Notes: generated by a model from the letters alone, not told the origin. A stretch of DNA of 64,000 nt from Adenophora triphylla var. japonica (GCA_022495995.1 JAFEMH010000336.1:587001-651000); one strand, 5' to 3'; shown: positions 37,901 through 49,162, numbered from the stretch's first letter. Numbers and translations are program-made.

Positions 37901-39857
37901 AAAGTAAACATTTTAAGTACCATACAGTATCATCGCCTTGTGGGACTTCAGTTTACTCTTCCCCATGTTCACCTATCATTGGAATTTATGTGTCACATTC
38001 AATGAAGAGTTTTATTTTAGATTGATTTAAAAACAAATTTTAGCTTTTAAATCTAAACAAAATATTTTTAAACGTAATAAATTCAAACTACAGCGGTTCA
38101 ACTACTTCATCCGAAAGAATGTGATGGTGGTAGAAATTAGAAACATTGTCTTGGAGCATGCACTGATTTCTCTTATCATTATCTCCAATATTAGATTTTA
38201 GATTATTAGATTAGTTTATTTTATTGGATTAAATTTAATTTGTTTAAATTGTATTATTCTCTCCATCCTAAAATGAATGATTTTTTTTTCAAAATTTAAG
38301 AATCATTTTAAAAAATTTAATTTTAATCTAGAAAAAAATAATAAACATTCTTTTAATTCATTTTCAAAATTTTAGATTTTTGAAAATATAATGAATTATG
38401 AAAAAAAATTAAATCAAAAAATTTAAAAGAACATTTATTTTGAGACAATAATGGTCATTCAATCTATATAATATACAAAAGCAGAAACATTTCAAGATCA
38501 TACAGCTCGCCACGTGAAATTTCAAGTCAGCTCTATGTTCACCAATTATTAGCAGCCATGTGTCACATTCAATGAAGAGTTTTATTTTAGATTTTGATTT
38601 AAACAAAAATTTTAGCTTTTAAATCCAAACAAAATATTTTTAAACGTAATAAATTTAAACTACACCGGTTCAACTACTTCATCCGAAAGAATGTGATGGT
38701 GGTAGAAAGTAGAAACATTGTCTTTGGAGCATGCACTGATTTCTCTTATCATTATCCCCCATATTAGATTTTAGATTAATTTATTTTATTGGATTAAATT
38801 TAATTTGTTTAAATTGTATTATTTTCTCCATCATAAAATGAATGATTTTTTTCAAAATTTAAGAATCATTTTAAAAAATTTAATTTTAATCTAGAAAAAA
38901 TAATAAACATTCTTTTAATTCATTTTCAAAATTTTAGATTTGTAAAAATATAATGAATTATGAAAAAAAATTAAATCAAAAAATTTAAAACAACATTTAT
39001 TTTGAGACAATAATGGTCATTCAATCTATATAATATATAAAAGCAGAAACATTTCAAGACCATACAGCTCGCCACGCGAAATTCCAAGTCAGCTTTATGT
39101 TCACCAATTATTAGCCGCCATGTGTCAAATTCAATGAAGAGTTTTATTTTAGATTGATTTAAACACAAATTTTAGCTTTTAAATCCAAACAAAATATTTT
39201 TAAACGTAATAAATTCAAACTACAGGGGTTCAACTACTTCATCCGAAAGAATGTGATGGTGGTAGAAAGTAGAAACATTGTCTTGGAGCATGCAATTATT
39301 TCTCTTATCATTATCTCACATATTAGATTTTAGATTATTAGATTAGTTTATTTTATTGGATTAAATTTAATTTGTTTAAATTGTATTATTCTCTCCATCC
39401 TAAAATGAATCATTTTTTTTCAAAATTTAAGAATCATTTTAAAAAATTTAATTTTAATCTAGAAAAAAATAATAAACATTCTTTTAATTCATTTTCAAAA
39501 TTTTAGATTTTTAAAAATATAATGAATTATGAAAAAAAAATTAAATCAAAAAATTTAAAAGAACATTTATTTTGAGACAATAATGGTGATTCAACCTATA
39601 TAATATATTAAAACAGAAACATTTCAAGAACATACAGCTCGCCACGTGAAATTCCAAGTCAGATCTATATTCACCAATTATTAGTAGCCATGTATCACAT
39701 TCAATGAAGAGTTTTATTTTAAATTTTGATTTAAACACAAATTTTAGCTTTTAAATCCAAACAAAATATTTTTAAACGTAATAAATTCAAACTACAGCGG
39801 TTCAACTACTTCATCCGAAAGAATGTGATGGTGGTAGAAAGTAGAAACATTGTCTTG
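34957..39857. repeat. Tandem array of ~580 bp units, 8 full and 1 partial
   Basis: Unit starts, judged by 'ctatataatatataaaagc', fall near 34957, 35551, 36133, 36725, 37304, 37880, 38465, 39027 and 39598 (periods 562-594 bp). The last unit stops after 'gaaacattgtcttg' at 39857. Each unit has a CACGTGG word, 'tattagccgccatgtgtcac', 'aacgtaataaattcaaacta', 'gaatgtgatggtggtagaaa' and an AT-rich tail with 'ctccatcctaaaatgaatga'. No unit has coding capacity; the 65-codon minus-strand frames recur only because the unit recurs. The array starts exactly at the end of the copy 2 LTR. Confidence 0.92.
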
Positions 39858-41980
39858 TATGCCATTTGAGCTTGCCTTCTTGATTGTTTAATGCTTGATT
39901 AATAAAATACTCAACCAAAAAGATACGAGTATTTATAATTTCCTAATTCCTATCAAGTGTACTAAGTTATACTTGGTGATGATAAAGAAACTGTTGTTAA
40001 GTCCGCGCCGAGCATGATCTCGCAAAGAGGACAAGCAACCAAAATCCAACAAAGCTAACTTCATTATCCTAATTTTTCATTCTTCGCATTATGGTCATTG
40101 AAAGCTAAACCTCCACGGACAGATTTAAATCGATTCTATCATTCTCTTAGTATTATTTAATTTGATCATCTCTATTATAGTTTTTAAGAATATTTTTTGT
40201 TGTGATTTTTAACTTAGGTAATTATCTTGATTCTTTTTTCTATGCGTTGATCAAACATGTTCCTTTTTTTTTTTTTTAGGAAACTGATCAAATATGATCC
40301 TAAGCATTACATCGTTGTCAAGGTCTCTTTTTAGAAAAAGTATACTCCGTCCCAAAATGAAAAACAAAATTATTTTTCTAAGTTTTTCTTGATTAACGAT
40401 AAATTTAAAATATTTTGGTCATTCATTTTGGGATATAAATATTATTATATTAAACAATGTACTCAAGGCATTTAGTTTTTTATATACTACTAAAAGATAT
40501 AATCACGTTTAAAAACCTCAATTCATGAATAAGTAACACTTTTATGTTTAGTGAATCATATTTTGTGAGGTAATTCTGAATCTATATTTGTTTATGTGAT
40601 TGCACGCTTATTAAGGAAAAAAGTGGGCAAACAGTTTGAGTGACTTGAAGTCTTAATTATCAAAAACACTATTTATATTTCAAGTTAATTGAAATACGAA
40701 GTATGTACGTTATGTTGTGGTTTTTTGTAATTATAAGCATGATAAGGGCAAAAATTGTCATTATTTTCCATTTTAAAACTTTACTCTAGGATGAACGTAA
40801 AAAAGGACGAAATAGAAACCTTACTTACTTTGGGACAAAATGTGTATAATATTTTTATTACTAAGAATATTAAGAATCTTTTGTTGAATATTTTCAGGTT
40901 GAGTCATAAAGATATAAATTTATCATGTTTTTATAATATTTAATTATTAGATTCATTATGCCCGTCGAGTATCGACGGGTTACTGACTAGTTTGTCTAAT
41001 AATAATATAATAATGAATACTCCAAAATACTTGCAATTTGCAATTTTAGGAGATAAATTTTGTCCCAAAATACTTACATTTTTATAAATTTTCATAAAAT
41101 TTTGAAACATTTTTTCTAAATTATCTTTATTTATGATTAGGTAGTTGTTATAGTAAAAACATTTAATTGCCTATATATTTGAAATATTTAAATGGTAATT
41201 TAGTATATTTAATATGTATTAATTGTTTTTCTTAATATGTATAAAAATTGTTAGAACTATAAATATCTTGGGACGGAAGGAGTATTATAATTCACCGGTT
41301 GTGATGAGCTATGACCCTTTAAAACATTATCATTATATTCGAGTTTACTCGATTTTATTAATGAGCCGACTTAATTCCTGATTCTCCCGGGGAACGGGCT
41401 AATCTATTATGCACAATCACCAACTCATCTATACTTCAATGCAGACTCCCTACATCTCGACTGTCGAGCAGCGGATTGGTTTGTTCGGACGTTTTCCTCT
41501 CCGTCATTACCGCTGATAAATTGTATTATATTGACAGTTCTGATCGGCATGTCTTAATCGCATTAAATGAAATCTCAGACGCCCATCTCGCATGTTGTGG
41601 CACTAAACCAATCGTCACCTGCTTCTCTGTCCTTCGTACTTTTAACGACATCCCCCACTTTATCTGTACGCTCCTATCATGCCCAACACGTGTTATGAAT
41701 ATGACAAACATAGCCAAAGTCAAAATGTAAGATAATCAATTGCTTATATTTTGACTTATTTGTATGAGTGCATGATTTGGCAACGCCTCTTTATAGGATA
41801 TTTTGTTACTAAGATAATCAATTGTTGCATGAATAATATTTAGTCAAAGTTTAATTAATTGAAAGAAGTAAAGATTGTCCATCATCGAGCTTAATAGATG
41901 TAATGAAAAATTAAGAACAAATTGCATTTGAGTTATCTGAGTTTGTTGAGATGATTCAATTGATTATCGAATTTGTATTT
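39858..41980. other. AT-rich intergenic DNA with MITE traces
   Basis: I find no convincing gene. A Stowaway-like element lies at about 41020-41283: left 'tactccaaaatacttgc' and 'gtcccaaaatacttac', right 'cttgggacggaaggag'. A shorter possible one lies at about 40345-40435 ('tactccgtcccaaaatgaa' to 'ttcattttgggata'). 'gcccgtcgagtatcgacggg' near 40961 belongs to the same general class as the 'gcccgtg' repeats. An 84-codon frame at 41476-41730 has no recognisable domain. Confidence 0.5.
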
Positions 41981-42108
41981 GTTACAAGTTGGTTATTGAG
42001 TTTGTCTTTTTATTGCAATCATGTGTAATTTTGAATGAACCGTTAATAATCTAACGAAAAGCATAACATGTCCCGCTCACGTGAGTTACTTAGGGATATT
42101 TTGATATT
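41981..42108 (+). repeat. ~130 bp inverted repeat, left copy
   Basis: The segment from 'gttacaagttggttattgag' through 'gcaatcatgtgtaatttt' to 'gagttacttagggatatttt' occurs inverted at about 58248-58386. The two copies face each other on either side of the PPR fragments. They may be the ends of a gene-carrying DNA transposon, or two independent insertions of one repeat. From 42109 to about 42549 I see no gene. Confidence 0.7.
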
Positions 42109-42549
42109 TCCCATGAAATAATGAGACTTACACCAAACCCTCTGTTTTTGAACAAAATTCACCCCAAATTAAATATCCACCTCCACCAAAATTCACTTCA
42201 TCTTCTTCCTCAATCTCACACCCACCAAAATTCACCCCACTGCCCTCTTCCAGTCCCTCTCACACTACTCTACCTCCGCCACTCCACCTCCATGCCTTTC
42301 CTCCACTCCACCTCCGCCTCTCTCCCACTCACAAAATCGCCGCCGCCACCACCCCAACTTCCTTCATGCTCATAGAACAGATCAACAATGTGTGAAGAAG
42401 ACTCAAACAATTAGTGTCGCTAATACCAATCAGAAATCCAACCAACCACCCCATAACAGCCGGCGACCACCGAAAACCACCCCCTACAACTCCCCACCAC
42501 TATCACCCCCACCCACAACTCCAAAAAGCTAACCACCATTCCCCGGCAA

Positions 42550-42891
42550 CGGTGGATTTTGGAATCAACATGCCTACCAAAGCTACAAAATTGATCAATC
42601 AAACGATTATAATTAACCGAATTGGCCACGAAATCAGGCTTCACAACAACCAAACGTTGAAAAACAAGCAAAGTATCTTGTGGGTTTCGAGAATTAAGGA
42701 GTCGAGCGATTAACACATTACAAGTGTGTTAATCAGGGGTGGAGCTGGAAGCAAGGGAAACCATAAAACGTGTATGAGCTTCGGCAAAGCGATTGGCTCA
42801 AAGAGAGCGTGAATGATGCTATTGAGATTAAGAGAGTCTAGATTGTAACCATGGAGGCGGAGGTGGTCGAGGAGACAGAGGGCTTCTGACG
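42550..42891 (-). pseudogene. PPR gene fragment, C-terminal piece
   Basis: Minus-strand translation gives EALCLLDHLRLHGYNLDSLN, then a frame change, FAEAHTRFMVSLASSSTPD, a stop, HTCNVLIARLLNSRNPQDTL and NSVNYNRLIDQFCSFGRHVD. These are typical helices of plant pentatricopeptide repeat proteins, which bind organelle RNA. Similarity ends near 42550. With one frameshift (about 42820) and one in-frame stop (about 42717) it is not functional. The 5' side is cut at 42892-42896 by a solo LTR, and the missing N-terminal piece lies at 57878-58027. Confidence 0.75.
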
Positions 42892-42896
42892 CACCC
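42892..42896. repeat. Target site duplication of solo LTR, left
   Basis: GCTTC here pairs with TCTTC at 57873-57877 (four of five bases). The PPR reading frame across the joined site needs the GAAG complement once, which supports an insertion here. Confidence 0.6.
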
Positions 42897-43862
42897 CGAA
42901 TCGGGGACCTACTTGGCCCCACATCGGGACACGCTCTGAAGACGTCTTTTAAAATAAAACTTTTGAAATGTCCTTTCTAAAAGTTATCACTTTAAAACCT
43001 GTTTAAATTTTAAGAAACTTTCCTAACTTGTTATTAAAGGTAAAATCATTCAATCTAAAACAAAACCCAACTGACGCCACTTTCAAACAATTTACAACCC
43101 ACAAACAACTTATTTACAAACCAAGGAACATAGTTTCCAAATTGAAAAATATTTACAAAGCCCTTAAAAGTTACAAAATAAGGACAACAAGTCAAATGTC
43201 TCGGAATACTACCCAAGGTTATACATTTATATAATGTAACCTTACAAAATACCTTTTTCCAAACAATCCCCACTAGGCGCCCTCTCGATGCTCAACGTGC
43301 CCTAGCCCCTGGCTCGGCTCTATCTAAGAAAGCAATAAAAGGACGGGGTGAGAAAAATCTCAGCAAGTTATTATATATGCAACAATATGATATGCAATCA
43401 CATAAGGAATGCATCTAACATCAAATCATATATATATCACATTCTTATAATACAAAGAAAGATATATATTCATATAACATATAAGTGCAATAATGTAACA
43501 CTTAGAAGGATACTGAGCCAATGTTTCATCCTCAAAAGGATATCACGATCCGAGCAACAACAGCAGCCGAAGAAGCGATTCCGGAACCCAATCACAGTAA
43601 CAACAAACGGGTGAAAATGACACAAAGTCATACCCCGAAGTGAAACTAGAGCCTCACCCAAAAAGGGGAGCTAGTCCACTATCGAATGTTCAACTAGACT
43701 TCACCCTAAAAAGGGGAGCTAGCCCACTACCCAAACTATGGCCAATGGATGGGCAACCTGGGAACCCAGTGTATGGATTATAACGAACTCGGCTCGGTGC
43801 CATTATAATCCCATAACACTGCCTACCAATCACGTACCAGCTGGACTTTAAACAGAAGCACA

Positions 43863-43867
43863 GTACT
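43863..43867. repeat. Target site duplication GTACT, left
   Basis: GTACT directly precedes the 5' LTR and matches 55917-55921 exactly. A 5 bp duplication is the rule for Ty3 elements. Confidence 0.95.
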
Positions 43868-44527
43868 TGAACATACCAAAAGTGTCGAATTGGGCCAAGC
43901 GGGTAAAGCCCAATCACAGACAGTCTTGACTCTCACATTCTCACTGAGGCTGGCCCAATCAAAACAGGGCCCAAAGTCCATCTCAAGGATCAGTCGACTA
44001 AGCCCATGGTCCGGCCCACCAGGACCCGACTTAACTTAGTCCGACCTCAGTATCCGTATTACGATTCGGGTACGAACCATGCTCTACCCGACAGTCAGGT
44101 CGACCGTTCTCTGGATGACGACCTCGACCTAAACAACAAGTGACGACCTGACACTTGCCGGCGTATTTGGTTGAACAACTCACATAACCACATCCCTACA
44201 AATCAGGGGCCGTTATAGACACGTTCCCACAATCAAGTAACTGCCACTACAATCTCGGAGCACATGTCGCCTCCCCAAAAATACACCACTCTTGTCTATA
44301 AATACTTCATCACTACCAAACGGTAAAAGGTAACTGCCATTTTGCTATTGGAATTCGTTCATTTAATACATTTTGAGCAATATTCAACTGTGATCTTACT
44401 CTCACGCCCGAGCGTCTTCGCCGGAGACACATCCGGCTAGTCGTGGGTTCTGATTTCAGGTCAAGGGGCCAGGTGATTCGTCCTGCCACGTGGAGGAAGA
44501 TTGATAAGCACAATTCCTGCAGCATCA
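43868..44527 (+). mobile_element. 5' LTR of Tat copy 3 (660 bp)
   Basis: It runs from TGAACATACC to GCAGCATCA. A TATA box TATAAATA lies at 44297-44304, about 430 bp in, followed by 'cttcatcactaccaaacgg'. The U5 end contains 'ccacgtggaggaag', a G-box-like CACGTG word. Confidence 0.95.
44297..44304 (+). promoter_or_regulatory. LTR TATA box
   Basis: TATAAATA, preceded by 'cttgtc', is conserved at the same place in the LTRs at 13563-13570 and 55686-55693. It is the likely core promoter for the sense gag-pol transcript. Confidence 0.7.
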
Positions 44528-44530
44528 GTT

Positions 44531-44547
44531 TGGTTCCATTGCCGGGA
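44531..44547 (+). other. Primer binding site, tRNA-Glu-like
   Basis: TGGTTCCATTGCCGGGA starts 3 bp after the LTR. It complements the 3' end of plant tRNA-Glu as I know it (TCCCGGCAACGGAA plus CCA) with one mismatch. The match to a named tRNA is from memory. Confidence 0.7.
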
Positions 44548-44592
44548 AATCGTGCTTAAGCTTGACCTCGAAAAGTTCATCAACCTACAACA

Positions 44593-45502
44593 ATGGTAAC
44601 CCCAGACGGGCATGTTGAGGATGCTTCTGAGGAATTCAATGAGGTGAACAACAACACCAATACAAACGCAGGAAATCTCAATGTCAATGCTGAAAACATG
44701 GATTTGCCTCCTCCCCCACCAAATCGCCCTCACGGTAGAGCAACGCGCTCTACCAGTGTTGTTGTCATGCTGGCGCAGGATTACTCTGGCTACGGAGGAG
44801 GGAAAAGCGCATGGAAGGATGGAGAAAGGAGCTCCGCCTCCCCCAAGCGTCGCCCAATCAGCTGAAATGGAAATAGTAAGGCGTGTCCTCATCCAACCCA
44901 CCGAGTAGGAAGGAAATGTTGCTGAGAACGAGCCCGCATTCTAGCCAACCTGCTGCAATGGAGGAGGCGAGAAGCGGATGTAAGGTCCGAGAGGGTGGCT
45001 CCTCTCAAACCTCAAACGACGGCGACCCGGAGGTGTTAGGCCCCGATGAAGTTGTGGGTCAAAATGGTGATCAAAGGATGGTAGTCAGGCCTCGGTCACC
45101 CGTCCATGTGCCGAGTAATGACTTGAGGGCTAGCCTCACCGGGAATAGGGAGCGGGAGGCTCGGTCGATTTGAGGACGCAATTAACCGCCAACAGAAAAC
45201 ACGCATTTCCCGGCACGGACACGGAGATCGGGGTCTCATAGAGACGAGTGAGCGGGCGCAGTCGCCTATAAGAGAGGAGAGGCGCAGTCGCCACTCGGGG
45301 ATAATAGGCGCAGGTCGCCATCCGGTGCTGATAGGCGCAGGTCGCCACAAAGAAATGACAGGCATAGATCTCCAGTTCGATCAGAGAGGGCTCATTCTCA
45401 CAGAGACAGGAGGAGTAGGCAGGTAACTCCCCCCAGAAGTGAAGGACAGAAGTCAAATGCTGTCCCCCTCTAGGAGATGAAAGACCCGACGCTAGAGAGT
45501 GG
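44593..45502 (+). pseudogene. N-terminal gag region of Tat copy 3, frame-disrupted
   Basis: The probable original start is ATG 44593 (MVTPDGHVEDASEEFNEVNN), which has a counterpart at 34181 in copy 2. This frame runs to 44865 and is not the frame of the main polyprotein (starting 45503), so at least one frameshift separates them. Low-complexity Asn/Thr and Pro stretches come first. At 45240-45360 the short repeat 'ggcgcagtcgcc' encodes an Arg-rich stretch that could contact RNA. Confidence 0.65.
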
Positions 45503-48500
45503 TTGTTGATGAAAAAGAAATTCGAACAATGGGAGGAGGAGAAGAAAAAGGAGATTGGAAAGGTCGAACGAATTGACTATGCTCTTCGACCTCTATCCAA
45601 AGAAATCAGGGATAGTCGACCTCCTCCTACTTTCAGGTTGCCTCTTCTGGAGAAGTATTCGGGGTCGACCAATGCAAAGAGTCATATAGCACATCTGGAA
45701 GCCACAATGTGTTTTGTTGCCAATGAGGATGACAATATGTGCAAAGCTCTCCTAAGCACACTCACTGGGGCAGCCTTAACTTGGTTCAATGGTTTAGCCG
45801 CTGGTAGCATCACCACTTGGACATGTTTCAGGACAAAATTCTTAGATCGCTTCTCGACTGCCGGAGCTCGGAAGGTGACTGTCACTGATCTGAACAACTT
45901 GGTACAGGCCAAAAATGAAAGCTCGATGAGCTACTTCACCAAGTTCAAGGAAATGGTGGATAAGATAGAGGAGGACCTCACTGATAGGGAAGTCATCAAT
46001 TGCTTCCGAAACGGTATTTCCTCGGCAGATATGGATTATGAACTCACAGTTCGTACAGTAACAACTCGACAGGAGTTGTTTGAGAAGGTGTATAATGTCG
46101 CTCTTGCTGAGGAAAGGAAAGAGAAGAAGAATGGAAAGAGTCCCAAGACTGAGGGCGCCGATGATAAGAAGGACTCCAACAAGAATGGAGGAAATAATAA
46201 AAATGGAAAGAACAGGACTAGGGCAACAGAGAAGGTGCCCGAGGCTTTCACTCCCCTTACGGTGAGTCGAACAGAAATTATGAATGCTGTCGAGCTGGCT
46301 CCTCCTGCCCCCATGAACCCAGGCAACAAGTTTAGGAGAGACAACAGCAAATACTGTGATTACCACAAGGACACAGGACATCTCACAGAGGATTGCTTGG
46401 GTTTGAAGCGTATCATACAAAGAATGGTCGATCAGGGGAGGCTCGACGCTTATGTGAAAAGACCTCAAGCCGGTGGAGGCGAACAGCCAGCAGGTGGACA
46501 ACAGGGACCTAGGCAACCTAGATTGAACCTGGGGGTCATTACTGAGCAAGCAAGCAACACGGCCATCAAACACAAGATCTTTCAACTAAATAAAGCCCCA
46601 CATGTGCCTCCCAGAAGAAATGTCAGAGATGAGGCCATCAGCTTCTACCCCCATGAATTGGCAACTAACATGGCGGCTAGAGAGCAAGTTCTCGTCATCC
46701 CAGATCTCATAGACGGATGTACGACGAGCAGACTCTTAGTCGACATGGGGGCCTGCAAAGATATTTTGTTCTACAAGACTTTAAAAGAGATGGGTCTTAA
46801 TGACGAGCAGTTGGAAATATATGACGGCAGGTTGGAGGGCTTCACCAATCATCGGGTTGATGCAAAAGGTCAGATTGAGCTCGACGTCGACCTAGGCCAG
46901 CACCCCCTCAGGGTCGTATCGAAAGTACAATTTATTGTGATTGATGTAAACAGTGACTGTGCCGCTATACTTGGTATTCCTGGTCAGGTCGCTCTTGGAA
47001 TGGTGGCGTCGATACCTCATCAGCGAGTCAAGTTCCCCACACCTGGTGGAGTAGGCTGCGTACAAGGCACAACTCGAGCTTACCTGGACCATGTTCTTCG
47101 GGAAAGAAAGAAGAGAGAGTTTGAGATCGAGATGGCAGACGGTTATTTAAAGCTATCTCAATCAGTCACCAAAACTACTCGGCTGTCTACAATCACCAAT
47201 GTGGAAGAGTCGACCTATCGCTCAAATGACGAGGTCATGCTTGAGTCGACACGTCACTCTGACACCACAGAGGTCGATCCAGATGTAGTTATGGTCGACC
47301 AAGTCCTCATAGGCAACCTATGCCTCCAGCTCGACAATAACTCGGGGGCCACCACCACCACCAGCGAGGTTGCAGACAAGTTGGATGACATGATAGCTGA
47401 GGAAGCTCCACATTTGGGAGCTGAGGAAAGGCAAAGGGTCAGAGAGATAATAATTGAGACCTTGCAATTCAGGGATGGTCCAGAACTGGAAGCTGTGGAC
47501 GAGCTAGAGTCAGTGGTCACCAACCCTTCCTACCCCGACCAAAAAATTCAAATTGGGAAACAGTTGTCAGCTGAAGAAAGGCTGGAAATAATCGAGCTAC
47601 TTAAAGAGAGCAATGATGTCTTCGCATGGAGAGTAGAGGACATGAGGGGAATCAAGGAAGAGGTCGCCGTTCACAGACTTGAAGTTAACCCGACCATAAA
47701 GCCTAGACCCCAAAAGTTGAGAAGTTTTGCTCGTGACAAGGAAGAGGCTATTAAAACTGAGGTACAAAAACTTTTAAGTGCAGGGATAATCAAAGAGGCC
47801 ACTCATACAACGTGGTTGGTCAACGTGGTCATGGTGAAAAAATCAAATGGCAAATGGCGGATGTGCGTCGACTTCACCACTCTCAATCTTGCTTGCCCAA
47901 AAGACAGCTATCCACTTCCTAGGATCGACAAGCTAGTTGACTCCATTGCTGGTCACTCCACCCTCAGTTTCCTCGACGCTTACTCAGGCTACCACCAGAT
48001 TAAGATGCATGAGGATGACGTAGTCAAGACGGCATTTCAAGCGGCTGGAGGCATCTACTGCTACAACATGATGCCGTTTGGATTGAAGAATGCAGGGGCA
48101 ACTTATCAGAGGATGGTGAACAAAGTATTTGCTTCTCAAATTGGTCGAAACATGGAGGCCTACGTCGACGATATGGTCATCAAAACAAAGACTGGACGTC
48201 ACGTGGTCGACCTAAAGGAAACGTTCGCCAATTTAAGAACAAACGACATGAAGCTCAACCCTAGCAAGTGTGTATTTGGTGTAGCTGCTGGAAAGTTCCT
48301 TGGGTTCATGGTATCTCAACGGGGTATAGAGGCTAATCCAGAGAAAATCAAGGCTTTAGTCGACATGAAGGCTCCCACCAGTGTCAAAGAGATGCAGCGA
48401 CTTAACGGAAGGGTAGCAGCTCTTGGTCATTTCATATCAAAGTCAGCAGAGAGGTCTCTCCCCTTCTTCAAAGCATTGAGGGGGACGAAAAGCTTTGAAT

Positions 48501-49162
48501 GGACGACCGAATGTCATTCGTCGTTCCAACAACTGAAGGATTACCTCGCTACTCCACCTCTCTTGAGTAGCCCGACCACTGGTGAAACTTTGTTTGTGTA
48601 TTTATCCGTGGGAGATAAATCAGTGGCAGCGGTTTTAATTAGAGAAGATGAAGGGCTTCAAAAGCCAGTATACTACATCAGCAAAGCCTTATCAGATGTG
48701 GAGAGCAGATATTACAATGCTGAGAAGGTCGCTTATGCTCTAGTCGTGGCTTCAAGGAAGCTGCGAGCTTATTTCTTGGCTCACCCAATTGTGGTTCTTA
48801 CTAATGCGCCTTTAAGAAAGATATTGAACAATCCGGAGAGTTCAGGTCGACTGCTCAATTGGTCAATTGCCCTTACCGAATTTGACATCGAGTATCGACC
48901 TCGAAAGGCTCTGAAGGCTCAAGCTCTAGCAGACTTTTTGGTCGAGCTTACGTTCACCAAAGAAGACAACGAGCAGCGAGCTCCAAAGGAAAAGACTAAA
49001 GGGAAGGAGCCAGAGTCCCAGGTCACCATCAGTCTACCCGACGATTGTTGGAAGGTCTATTCAGACGGATCAGTGACCAAGAATAGCAGTGGAGCTGGGA
49101 TAGTGCTAATTGAACCGAGAATGCAGGACGGTGTACGAGGAATCACTAAGGTTCAAGTTTGA
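45503..49162 (+). CDS. Gag - protease - reverse transcriptase - RNase H polyprotein (Tat)
   Basis: One open frame of 1219 codons. Gag (about residues 1-230) has the retrotransposon gag core (WFNGLAAGSITTW, FLDRFSTAG). A zinc-knuckle-like CDYHKDTGHLTEDC follows at ~285-298. The protease motif at 414 reads DMGA where DTGA/DSGA is expected, so the catalytic Thr is Met. RT spans ~785-990 with CVDFTTLN, SFLDAYSGYHQI, MPFGLKNAGATYQ and the catalytic YVDD at 887-890. The RT-linked RNase H follows (~1030-1100). A second, Tat-specific RNase H begins at ~1185 (YSDGS, Asp at 1188). The frame shifts inside that second domain near 49120; its remainder and the integrase continue in the frame of 49110-50771. 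The ATG used is just the first in this frame; the true gag start lies upstream. Confidence 0.93.
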   Translation: MLMKKKFEQWEEEKKKEIGKVERIDYALRPLSKEIRDSRPPPTFRLPLLEKYSGSTNAKSHIAHLEATMCFVANEDDNMCKALLSTLTGAALTWFNGLAAGSITTWTCFRTKFLDRFSTAGARKVTVTDLNNLVQAKNESSMSYFTKFKEMVDKIEEDLTDREVINCFRNGISSADMDYELTVRTVTTRQELFEKVYNVALAEERKEKKNGKSPKTEGADDKKDSNKNGGNNKNGKNRTRATEKVPEAFTPLTVSRTEIMNAVELAPPAPMNPGNKFRRDNSKYCDYHKDTGHLTEDCLGLKRIIQRMVDQGRLDAYVKRPQAGGGEQPAGGQQGPRQPRLNLGVITEQASNTAIKHKIFQLNKAPHVPPRRNVRDEAISFYPHELATNMAAREQVLVIPDLIDGCTTSRLLVDMGACKDILFYKTLKEMGLNDEQLEIYDGRLEGFTNHRVDAKGQIELDVDLGQHPLRVVSKVQFIVIDVNSDCAAILGIPGQVALGMVASIPHQRVKFPTPGGVGCVQGTTRAYLDHVLRERKKREFEIEMADGYLKLSQSVTKTTRLSTITNVEESTYRSNDEVMLESTRHSDTTEVDPDVVMVDQVLIGNLCLQLDNNSGATTTTSEVADKLDDMIAEEAPHLGAEERQRVREIIIETLQFRDGPELEAVDELESVVTNPSYPDQKIQIGKQLSAEERLEIIELLKESNDVFAWRVEDMRGIKEEVAVHRLEVNPTIKPRPQKLRSFARDKEEAIKTEVQKLLSAGIIKEATHTTWLVNVVMVKKSNGKWRMCVDFTTLNLACPKDSYPLPRIDKLVDSIAGHSTLSFLDAYSGYHQIKMHEDDVVKTAFQAAGGIYCYNMMPFGLKNAGATYQRMVNKVFASQIGRNMEAYVDDMVIKTKTGRHVVDLKETFANLRTNDMKLNPSKCVFGVAAGKFLGFMVSQRGIEANPEKIKALVDMKAPTSVKEMQRLNGRVAALGHFISKSAERSLPFFKALRGTKSFEWTTECHSSFQQLKDYLATPPLLSSPTTGETLFVYLSVGDKSVAAVLIREDEGLQKPVYYISKALSDVESRYYNAEKVAYALVVASRKLRAYFLAHPIVVLTNAPLRKILNNPESSGRLLNWSIALTEFDIEYRPRKALKAQALADFLVELTFTKEDNEQRAPKEKTKGKEPESQVTISLPDDCWKVYSDGSVTKNSSGAGIVLIEPRMQDGVRGITKVQV

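Noticed and set aside
38409..39738. Recurrent 65-codon minus-strand frames in three array units
   Set aside because: They recur because the 580 bp unit recurs; other units have stops, and no domain is seen.
34957..39857. CRISPR or centromeric satellite
   Set aside because: This is a plant nuclear context with 580 bp units and no spacers. Only about nine units are present, so a centromeric role is not supported.
41476..41730. 84-codon frame in AT-rich DNA
   Set aside because: No motif, no neighbours, and an opposite-strand frame of similar length.
42120..42375. Pro/His-rich 84-codon frame
   Set aside because: Low-complexity composition with no family signal; more likely UTR-like or repeat DNA next to the PPR fragment.
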